DNA from: Symbiodinium natans | Taxonomy: Eukaryota; Sar; Dinophyceae; Suessiales; Symbiodiniaceae | Direction: 5' to 3' | Length of the DNA: 13,000 nucleotides | Assembly (NCBI GenBank): GCA_905221605.1 | Contig: CAJNDS010002597.1 | Location: 312,001 to 325,000 of the forward strand | In this document: positions 8,020 through 13,000 of the stretch, one piece after another | How positions within the stretch are numbered: the first letter of the stretch is position 1 | How the letters are laid out: the number at the start of each line of letters is the position of its first letter | Notes under the pieces: model-generated | Seen by the model: only the letters and a program-made list of their open reading frames with translations | Databases searched by the model: none | What the model was told of the DNA's origin: nothing | Translations under genes and position numbers: made by a program

Positions 8020-8116
8020 CCCCCCTGACATGTCTGCACTTCTGCAAAAGTTCTACGGTTTTTATACTTGTTTACACACCTGTAACGAGATAAAGTTTAT
8101 AAACCACAGACTAGTT
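8020..8116. repeat. Left copy of a ~100-bp direct repeat bracketing the AT-rich island
   Basis: Shares with 9877-9988, in the same orientation, a series of blocks: CCCCCTG, TCTGCACT, CTGCAAAAG, TCTACGGTTTTT, CTTGTTT, GAGATAAAGTTTAT and AACCACAGACTAGTT. The two copies differ by scattered substitutions and by about 15 bases missing here, chiefly a palindromic insert present in the right copy. Identity by eye is roughly 85%. Confidence 0.85.
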
Positions 8117-8350
8117 GATTACCACCGCTTTTCAAACAATGTGTTCTTGTTCATTTTGTTCCCGTTGCTTCTCTGTCCAATCAATCTTTCTTTTCTTCCT
8201 TCATCTTGTCCACAATCTCTGTTTGCATTCTATTAAATGGTTGATCAACATCTATCCAAACAATCTTCACCTCTGCATAAAGAAGGTGTTGCTTCGTTTG
8301 TTACGCTATTGACAACATTTAACATAAAGCCGCACGGTGTATGATGTTGG

Positions 8351-8480
8351 TAAGTCCCCTCTAAAACTTAGGTTCAGTTTCGTTCACGCAAGTCCCCTTC
8401 GGACAATTAGGTTCGGTTTCGTTCACGTAAGTCCCCTTCGGACACTTAGGTTCACTTTCGTTCAGGTAAGTGCCCTTAAA
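8351..8480 (-). repeat. 39-bp tandem repeat, about three copies, in frame inside the polymerase fragment
   Basis: TTAGGTTC starts at 8368, 8407 and 8446, giving a constant 39-bp period. The copies differ by a few bases. Because 39 is a multiple of three, the minus-strand frame reads a repeated 13-residue unit (CPKGTYVNETEPN and close variants). It lies just downstream of the exonuclease I motif, where the polymerase family has no such repeat, so it is probably a secondary expansion at or near the broken end. Confidence 0.85.
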
Positions 8481-9686
8481 TCCATCAGGTGATGGCGTTG
8501 TTAAACACTCAAGGTCAGCATAAAGAACATAAGGGCACTTAAGTTTCTTGCAATGCTTTTGGAAGCTCATTTGTCCTCTTTCGGCATTACTATTTGTTGA
8601 CTTTCGTGTGCCATACATCCTTTTTTATTAAGTGTCTGTTAAGTAGGTTTTGTTTGTTAAGCCATGCTGACAATACATACAGTGACACAATCTTTTACCA
8701 GTTAATCTGTTATAATCTTTGATGAAAGCACAGTGGTTGTTATTCTCTTCCTCATTCTTCCTCTAATAGCAATAAATTAACATGACACGATGGACGTTTA
8801 CTGTTAGAAGCTCCATTAACTACTATGCCATTGGTGCCGTTAGGGTCAATGGCATAAGCATTGCCTGATATTGCTCTATCATGTATTTCTTCAGAGGTGT
8901 CAATGTATTCATTTGATGCTGGAAAATTCTACACCATCCCAGTTTATTAAGTTGTCCTGTTCTCTTAGTTTGTTGTATTGGTACATTTTGTCGGGGTGGT
9001 CTTTCTTCATTATCTCAAAAACTCTGGATTTGGACACAGTATTTGAAACAAGAATCGTCGTCGTTCTCAATATTAGTACATTTTTTTTGTAGCAATCCGC
9101 TTAGGTAGTTCAATGTATTTACCTGCTCTTGTTGGGTTGTATTTGTCATAGCGAACTCTTACATTGTCAACTGTATTTATTGTGTAATCCGACTTTCTTA
9201 AGTGTGAGCTATCCACCTTTAATTTCTTTTTAATTCGTCGGGGTTGTTGAATGTATCAGTTATGCTTCCTATTCTGTATGTTTGGGGTTCTTCATGTTCT
9301 GGATGGCTAAAGGAAGCACGACCATCGATTCTGCTGTTCATGTTGTTGTTTCTACCCAGAAGCTCTTTAAGTCTTTCTTCCTGATATGTGAAGTGCGGTA
9401 AAGCCTTGTAAACTTTGAGTTTTAGATTAGATATTGAATATGAGTTGGCATATCGTTGGAAAGCATTTGTTTCATCTGCAACCTTAGCTTTTTCAGTAGT
9501 AACATATTTCTTCAATGCCTTTCTAGTTGCTATGCCTTTCGTTGGCAGTCTTTAATATATATTTTTTTAAACTTTGGATATTGTCTTGAGTTTTTTCTTT
9601 AATGTATTTGAAAGTAGCTTCTCTTTATTATATGTGTATTCCTTTTCATCTATAACAACCTTGTCGAGTTGTTTGTTTCCGCGCAT
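8361..9686 (-). pseudogene. Broken N-terminal part of a Polinton/Maverick-type DNA polymerase B
   Basis: Protein-primed family B polymerases copy Polinton (Maverick) elements and related adintovirus-like DNA elements. Reading leftward on the minus strand, family blocks occur in the proper order: an N-terminal basic region from ATG 9686; KVADETNAFQRYANSYSIS; VDNVRVRYDKYNPTRAGKY followed by IELPK; DDDSCFKYC; a Cys/His stretch (NNNHCAFIKDYNRLTG then CHCMYC); and finally KCPYVLYADLECL, the exonuclease I motif with its Asp-x-Glu. The blocks sit in different frames: 9567-9686, 9219-9551, 9073-9231, 9015-9080, 8909-9028, 8752-8922 and 8361-8753. The last stretch has two adjacent in-frame TAA codons at 8625-8630. 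Exonuclease II/III, palm and thumb are absent, so it cannot be an active enzyme. Several breaks fall at A or T runs, leaving open whether they are decay or assembly indels. No integrase, ATPase, protease or capsid gene is seen. The family assignment is firm; the exact lineage is not. Confidence 0.85.
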
Positions 9687-9783
9687 TTTTATGTTGCCTT
9701 TTCGATACTATGTAAAAGTCCATTCTATAATCATAATCCGGTTCTACCATGTACTATATAGTCGTTTTTTCTTTATTCTTTTT

Positions 9784-9835
9784 TGGGTCGGGTTTTGGGT
9801 TGGCGGGTTGGGGTTCGGGGTTTGGGGTTGCAACG
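9784..9835 (+). repeat. G-rich telomere-like tract at the island edge
   Basis: A run of GGGT-type words with 4-7 base spacing (GGGTCGGG, TTTTGGGT, TTGGGGTTCGGGG, TTTGGGGTT), G strand on +. It abuts the right end of the AT-rich island. It resembles a degraded TTTAGGG array but has lost most A residues. Confidence 0.6.
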
Positions 9836-9862
9836 TGACGCTCGGGTTGGTGTGTTAAGTCC

Positions 9863-9877
9863 GTCCTTTTAAAGGAC
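9863..9877. repeat. Short palindrome at the outer edge of the right direct repeat
   Basis: GTCCTTT, one T, AAAGGAC: two perfect 7-base arms. It immediately precedes the CCCCCTG that starts the right direct repeat copy and is not present beside the left copy. Confidence 0.6.
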
Positions 9878-9988
9878 CCCCCTGTATTTCTGCACTGCTG
9901 CAAAAGGTCTACGGTTTTTCATGCTTGTTTGTATACACCCCTGTAGCGACTACAGGCGAGATAAAGTTTATCAACCACAGACTAGTTT
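9877..9988. repeat. Right copy of the ~100-bp direct repeat
   Basis: Same orientation and block order as 8020-8116. It is longer by about 15 bases, mostly CGACTACAGG-type sequence that completes the perfect hairpin CTGTAG-CGA-CTACAG at 9941-9955; the left copy keeps only CTGTAACGAG at that point. Either the left copy lost the second arm or the right copy gained a small foldback. Confidence 0.85.
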
Positions 9989-10010
9989 GTAAACCCCTGG
10001 CTTGCTTGCC

Positions 10011-10041
10011 TAAACTATAAACCCTACCCAAAACCCTGAAC
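10011..10041 (-). repeat. Short telomere-like motif, C strand on +
   Basis: TAAACTATAAACCCTACCC then AAAACCCTGAAC: CCCTAAA-type words, the opposite orientation to the arrays at 2173-3160 and 10,573. A second small patch, CAAAACCCTAAA, is at 10,154-10,165. Confidence 0.6.
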
Positions 10042-10170
10042 AGCAGCAGCTTGTAGTGGGTCCCTACTGAGGGGAAGGCCCGCGGGAACACGGGAATACT
10101 GTGAGCAAATATCTTCATCTCAGCCCTGTTTGGGCCTCTTTGCGAAGCTCAGACAAAACCCTAAAACGAA

Positions 10171-10209
10171 CCCCCCCCCCCCAAAAAAAAAAAAAACAAA
10201 ACCCCCCCC
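10171..10209. repeat. Homopolymer cluster C12-A14-...-C8
   Basis: Twelve C (10,171-10,182) run directly into fourteen A (10,183-10,196), followed by CAAAA and eight C (10,202-10,209). Lengths of such runs are error-prone in assemblies. They cause conflicting open frames on both strands here, none of which I accept as coding. Confidence 0.85.
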
Positions 10210-10254
10210 TCAAAGAAAACAACAAAAACAAAACAAACGTTTTTGAGACATTTT

Positions 10255-10397
10255 GTTTGCGTCCCTTTGCGAGCACGAACAAGAGGGCCCAAAACGAAAC
10301 ATCCCAAAACGATACGTCTTCGCAAGAATGCATTGGAGACAAACCGTTTGCGTCCCTTTGCGAAGCATGAAGAAAGGGCCCAAAACGAAACGTCCCC
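10255..10397. repeat. Two copies of a 91-bp-period repeat
   Basis: GTTTGCGTCCCTTTGCGA begins at 10,255 and again at 10,346. In both, it is followed by a short Arg/Ala-type linker and then GGGCCCAAAACGAAAC and a (A/G)TCCC word. A partial third copy (GGGCCTCTTTGCGAAGCTCA) lies at 10,131-10,150. The unit is probably a family dispersed in this genome; apparent proteins across it read the repeat. Confidence 0.8.
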
Positions 10398-10422
10398 AAA
10401 AATGTGGTTTGGGGACGTTTCG
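10386..10422. repeat. Perfect 15-bp-arm hairpin
   Basis: CGAAACGTCCCCAAA, a 7-base spacer AATGTGG, then the exact reverse complement TTTGGGGACGTTTCG. One arm is the end of the second 91-bp repeat copy; the other continues into GCCTCGTTGCGAAAG. It could extrude as a cruciform or fold in a transcript. There is no T-run after it to suggest a terminator. Confidence 0.85.
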
Positions 10423-10572
10423 GCCTCGTTGCGAAAGTCCCCAAACGATACGTCCCCGCAGGGGGGGAAGGCCCGTGGTGCTGAATTGGCGTGCGAAGGC
10501 ATGAGGCGTATAGCTCACAAGAATGTTTCAAAGCAATGTCCTTAAAAAGGCCCCACAGCGTCCTCCTCCCCA

Positions 10573-10620
10573 GAGGGTTTAGGGTTTGAGAGGGGGTTTA
10601 GGGTTTGGGGTTCAGGGTTC
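10573..10620 (+). repeat. Short TTTAGGG-like patch before the satellite
   Basis: AGGGTTTAGGGTTTGAG, then GGTTTAGGGTTTGGGGTTC: G strand on +, matching the orientation at 2173-3160. It directly precedes the 8-bp satellite. Confidence 0.75.
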
Positions 10621-10623
10621 AAA

Positions 10624-10887
10624 TTTCACCATTTCACCATTTCACCATTTCACCATTTCACCATTTCACCATTTCACCATCTCACCATCTCACCATCTCA
10701 CCATCTCACCATCTCACCATCTCACCATCTCACCATCTCACCATCTCACCATCTCACCATCTCACCATCTCACCATCTCACCATTTCACCATTTCACCAT
10801 TTCACCATTTCACCATTTCACCATTTCACCATTTCACCATTTCACCATTTCACCATTTCACCATTTCACCATTTCACCATTTCACCA
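10624..10887. repeat. 8-bp satellite, 33 uninterrupted units in three variant blocks
   Basis: Units are TTTCACCA or TCTCACCA with no length errors across 264 bases. Counting by position: 7 units of the TTT form (10,624-10,679), then 13 of the TCT form (10,680-10,783), then 13 of the TTT form (10,784-10,887). The exact period and blockwise variants indicate recent expansion. The His-Phe-Thr-Ile-Ser-Pro peptide that can be read through it is a by-product of an 8-bp period read in threes. Confidence 0.95.
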
Positions 10888-10892
10888 AGTGA

Positions 10893-11062
10893 TTTGGCCC
10901 CATGGCCAGAACCATGTCACCAGTTCAGCATTCCACCATTTCACCATTTCACCAATGGAGGTGGCCCCATGGTACCATAGGGCCAAACCAATTGGTGAAA
11001 TGGTGAAATCGTAAAATCGTGAAATGGTGAAGTGGTGACATGGTTCTGACCATGGGGCCAAA
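10893..11062. repeat. Large inverted repeat built from satellite words
   Basis: A 30-base left arm at 10,893-10,922 (starts TTTGGCCCCATGGCCAGAAC) pairs with 11,033-11,062 with a single mismatch. Inside, TTTCACCA words on the left face TGGTGAAA words on the right, and the centre at 10,962-10,985 is a near-perfect palindrome around GGTACC (TGGCCC, C/T, ATGGTACCAT, A/G, GGGCCA). Pairing continues outward with lower identity (CACCAAGTGATTTGGCC against GGCCAAACCAATTGGTG), so the 33-unit array can also pair with TGGTGAAA units up to about 11,110. Confidence 0.88.
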
Positions 11063-11086
11063 CCAATTGGTGAAATGGTGAAATGG
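10981..11086. repeat. 75-bp direct duplication inside the inverted repeat
   Basis: GGCCAAACCAATTGGTGAAA, followed by TGGTGAAAT, occurs at 10,981-11,009 and again at 11,056-11,084. The right arm of the foldback thus has two tandem copies of its own end, which offsets the symmetry of the palindrome by about one satellite unit. Confidence 0.8.
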
Positions 11087-11143
11087 TTGGAATGGTGAAA
11101 TGGTGGAATGGTCATGCTGAAGTGGCCAACCTCACGAAAAGCA

Positions 11144-11189
11144 GGGGGGGGGGGGGGAAGGGATGTCAGTTTACCCATATATATATATA
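11144..11189. repeat. Poly-G run and AT dinucleotide tract
   Basis: A run of 14 G at 11,144-11,157 is followed 19 bases later by an AT alternation at 11,177-11,189. Together with the AT tract at 7988 they bracket the whole mobile and satellite block, after which exon-like sequence resumes. Confidence 0.8.
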
Positions 11190-11370
11190 GGTATGTACTG
11201 GGTTGTTCGCCGGTTGTGATCCTTGAGACATCATGACTAAGCTTCAGGGAAGCCGGTCAGCTTGTGCACAACCTCTTGCTGTGGAGGTCATGGGTAACTG
11301 CCACTGCCAAGCCGCGCTCTTACAATACGCCGCACCAAGCCGCAGCAAGCCGCACCAAGCCGACAAGCAG
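11190..11370. other. Spacer with an AAGCCGCA-type short repeat
   Basis: No gene recognised. Between about 11,308 and 11,366 the word CAAGCCG recurs (AAGCCGCACC, AAGCCGCAGC, AAGCCGCACC, AAGCCGACAAG), a small imperfect tandem. It may be intron or leader sequence of the gene whose exon-like stretches follow. Confidence 0.4.
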
Positions 11371-11486
11371 AGTTTGAAGTTTGGGGATGTCTTGAGGAGA
11401 AGGATCTTGCCGTGCACCGTGAGGTGATTGCTCCATCATGGTTTCGGCTCATTACAGGAGGGTTCTTAGCACGAGTGACATTGTGA
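11371..11486 (+). CDS. Candidate exon, unidentified protein
   Basis: After GACAAGCAG the frame reads FEVWGCLEEKDLAVHREV, then IAPSWFRLITG, with protein-like composition, to TGA at 11,484-11,486. The 3' boundary would lie before that stop. A different frame over the same bases (ATG 11,438 to TAG 11,560) gives an acidic product with EPEPETVADDPDYPEARR, so the coding frame is unresolved; one of the two, or both through a splice, may be used. I recognise no family. Confidence 0.25.
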
Positions 11487-11671
11487 TGCAGGCTTTTGAG
11501 CCCGAGCCAGAGACGGTTGCGGATGATCCGGACTACCCAGAGGCACGCCGGGGATTATAGTTGATCTGTGCTGCGTGCCATGACGGATGCAGGCATTGTC
11601 ACCATTGTCAAAGACTACGAAGGCCGTGCAAGTAGGTCCCAAGCAACGATAGCTGATATTCTTTGTCCTAG

Positions 11672-11842
11672 GTGGCTGATGACTTTATGTTGGAGAACAA
11701 GGACGAGCCTGCAGACGAAAACGTTGAAGAGGTGCTTCCAAATTCTGCTGCAGGGGCCAACTTGCATGTCTGTAAGGGCAAATGCCCCAGCCCAACTGGC
11801 ACGTGTCGCAGATTTGTGGAATGTTGCACGACTTTCTTTGAG
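11672..11842 (+). CDS. Well-formed internal exon of an unidentified acidic protein
   Basis: Bounded by TTTGTCCTAG and GAG followed by GTAAGC, a consensus donor. Both edges are phase 0 and the 57 codons between are open. The N-terminal half is acidic (ADDFMLENKDEPADENVEE). The C-terminal half is Cys-rich: five of the 24 residues from CKGKC to the end are Cys, which could suggest metal binding or disulfides. No family match. In size it resembles a single exon of a spread-out gene that includes the neighbouring candidates. Unlike the ABC1-type gene's introns, it uses a GT donor. Confidence 0.42.
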
Positions 11843-12348
11843 GTAAGCGCTTGCTTGCAAACCTGCTGGCAGATTGTTCTGATCTACACTTGGGATTTAC
11901 GGACCTTTGTTGTCAGGGATGACCAGGGTAAAGGGATGAGAACCGAATGTGAGGGAGGTGTGTGGGGGACGAGATCACCTCTGCTATATCCTCTGCGTGA
12001 AGGTTCAAGGCTGAAGGATTGAGAAAGGCACTGCCCTGAACCACTGGCAAAGCCAGGAGTCAAGCACATCCGGGTCTGCCAGACGTAGGGTTTCACTTGG
12101 CTGTCTTTTGTTACGCTGCAGAAACGCTCAAGCATTCAGAATCCCCATGTCCTCAAACACTGTGAACGCCGAAGGCTTAACCTTTCTGTTCTCCTTCGCC
12201 CCTCCAAAAGGTTCTCTTCGTGTCTTGTGTCCTAGAGGTCTTCTTTGCTGATCGCTACTTGTTTTTTTTGGAATGTCGGTTTTCAAGTTGGGGCAAGTGT
12301 TCCGAGAGCCCCTTCATGATTCTCACGATTCTCGAATCTGGCGGGCAG
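11843..12348. other. Probable intron or spacer, nothing recognised
   Basis: From the GTAAGC donor to a GGGCAG acceptor at 12,348. No motif, repeat or RNA gene seen. Frames over it are short and conflicting. Confidence 0.3.
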
Positions 12349-12450
12349 GCCAGCGATGCTGGAAATTCTGCCACCAGCGAAATGAGTGATGTCGCAGAAG
12401 ATGCAGAACTTAACGATGACGCCTACAGCGCTGTGTCAAGCCGTGCCTGA
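12349..12450 (+). CDS. Candidate terminal exon with acidic tail
   Basis: After GGCGGGCAG the frame reads ASDAGNSATSEMSDVAEDAE, then a further acidic and Ser-rich tail, to TGA at 12,448-12,450. Composition (Ala, Asp, Glu, Ser) resembles the acidic half of the exon at 11,672, so it may be the C-terminus of the same unidentified gene. No function can be given. Confidence 0.3.
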   Translation, partial: ASDAGNSATSEMSDVAEDAELNDDAYSAVSSRA

Positions 12451-12576
12451 GATTTCTCTCACCGCCTAAGATCTGCACACATCGTCAAGCAGCTGCCCAG
12501 GAGCAGTTGTGCGGTTGAGGATTGCTTTCTCAGGTGCCAGTTCAGCTGTTAGTCCGAAGTCGGAAGGAACCATCAG

Positions 12577-12687
12577 CCTGCGACCTATACTTCTGCTGGA
12601 GCTGCCCAGGAAGTCACCCCAGCACAAAACGCCGAATTTGATGTTGCCGAGGTCGGAAGTCAAATCGCAAAGGGCTTAAAAAGCTGA
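12577..12687 (+). CDS. Candidate short exon, unidentified
   Basis: After ACCATCAG a frame reads PATYTSAGAAQEVTPAQNAE, then FDVAEVGSQIAKGLKS, and stops at TGA 12,685-12,687. Low-complexity, Ala- and Glu-rich, somewhat like the acidic exon ending at 12,450. The opposite strand is open too. Weak evidence. Confidence 0.17.
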   Translation, partial: PATYTSAGAAQEVTPAQNAEFDVAEVGSQIAKGLKS

Positions 12688-12919
12688 AAATGACGGACAC
12701 GAGACTGGGCTGCGCTAGAGGTTATTGCACAAAGGTGTTCCCAGAAATGGCGAGTATGGAGAGGCAATGAGAGAGGCATTCTTGGCGAGCTAAGGATGGG
12801 ATTTGTTCCATCTGCTGCCTTGCTTGTTGTGCCAGACAACCGAGGCATTGAAATGCATTGAACACCTTTGAAAGCCATCTCAGCGGATGTCCTTGTAGTG
12901 CGCATGCCGTGTTGTGCAT

Positions 12920-12988
12920 ATGGGACCAGGTCAGTTGGCCGACAACTATGATGTCGAGCCTGTTGCCCTGGGCAAGGGTGGCTTTGCA
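12920..12988 (+). CDS. Start of a protein kinase domain, partial at the window end
   Basis: From ATG 12,920 the frame reads MGPGQLADNYDVEPVALG, then KGGFA, and meets GTGAGC, a consensus donor, in phase 0. A Tyr-x-hydrophobic lead into LGKGGFA is the glycine-rich loop (GxGxxA/G) opening a Ser/Thr kinase, as in calcium-dependent or polo-like kinases; the lobe is too short to choose. An in-frame TAG sits about 24 bases upstream of the ATG, so this may be the true N-terminus. Alternatively GACCAG at 12,924-12,929 could be an acceptor and the exon would start at GTCAG. It is a separate gene from the ABC1-type kinase, whose loop has a different signature. Confidence 0.55.
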
Positions 12989-13000
12989 GTGAGCCTCCCA

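Larger units (their letters stand above)
7986..9790. mobile_element. AT-rich island, probable remnant of a Polinton-like or related DNA element
   Basis: About 1.8 kb of strikingly AT-rich DNA between more balanced flanks, holding the broken polymerase B fragment. The only structural hint of element ends is the pair of direct repeats around it. I see no long terminal inverted repeats, which intact Polintons have, and no defined target-site duplication. It is either an internal fragment carried here by recombination or an element that lost most of its length. Parts outside the polymerase (8117-8350 and 9687-9783) show no recognisable coding content. Confidence 0.6.

Noticed and set aside
7982-8312. 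Plus-strand open frames of 65-84 codons in the AT-rich island
   Set aside because: Low-complexity Phe/Leu/Ser strings typical of AT-rich noncoding DNA. The first includes the AT microsatellite and the direct repeat.
8020-9988. Retrotransposon with LTRs
   Set aside because: The bracketing repeats are too short and diverged. No TG...CA ends, primer-binding site or reverse transcriptase is seen, and the coding content is polymerase B.
10115-10531. Overlapping minus-strand frames of 102-138 codons
   Set aside because: They run through poly-C/poly-A tracts and the 91-bp repeat in three different frames, so repeat structure explains them.
10586-11014. 142-residue frame of repeated His-Phe-Thr-Ile-Ser-Pro words
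   Set aside because: An 8-bp period read in codons gives an 8-residue peptide repeat automatically; the other frames are open for the same reason. No gene evidence.
11371-11486. Possible TBC (Rab-GAP) domain fragment from the PSWFRLIT wording
   Set aside because: Only a few residues resemble the family's FAxxWFxxLF segment; the preceding leucine pattern does not fit and no other TBC motif is present.

Overview
The window looks like nuclear DNA of a dinoflagellate, most likely a symbiodiniacean or other suessialean. This is inferred from sequence style, not from a marker gene. The evidence is: long degenerate arrays of the TTTAGGG telomere-type repeat inside the contig; a conserved gene broken into very small exons; introns that start with GC or GA and end in AG, with a G after the acceptor; abundant simple repeats; and no bacterial-style gene packing.

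Layout. Positions 1-2172 hold no gene I can support, only a CT microsatellite and a short 10-bp tandem. Positions 2173-3160 are two TTTAGGG-like arrays in the same orientation around a segment of very long G runs that contains a duplicated 34-bp unit. Positions 3295-3422 carry a cluster of GAAACG motifs. Positions 3423-5784 show no recognisable gene. Positions 5785-7426 (+ strand) hold the best gene: an ABC1/UbiB-type atypical kinase (ADCK2-like) in mini-exons. Its N-terminal half, through the ATP-binding lysine region, can be read; the rest of its kinase core is not seen anywhere in the window.

From about 7985 to 9790 the base composition turns sharply AT-rich. On the minus strand this island carries the N-terminal part of a Polinton/Maverick-type protein-primed DNA polymerase B. 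It is broken by several frame changes and two adjacent in-frame stops, and it ends just after the first exonuclease motif. A pair of ~100-bp direct repeats (8020-8116 and 9877-9988) brackets it. Next come telomere-like motifs in the opposite orientation, a 91-bp-period repeat with a perfect 15-bp-arm hairpin, a 33-copy 8-bp satellite arranged in 7/13/13 variant blocks, and a large inverted repeat built from the same satellite words (to about 11,110).

Positions 11,371-12,450 (+) contain several exon-like stretches of an unidentified acidic protein, including one well-formed phase-0 exon. Positions 12,920-12,988 (+) are the start of a conventional protein kinase domain, the glycine-rich loop, running off the window at a GT donor. 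The ABC1-type kinase and the terminal kinase are separate families and I see no functional link between them. The likeliest story is host genes in one orientation separated by repeat-rich DNA that received, and then lost most of, a mobile DNA element.
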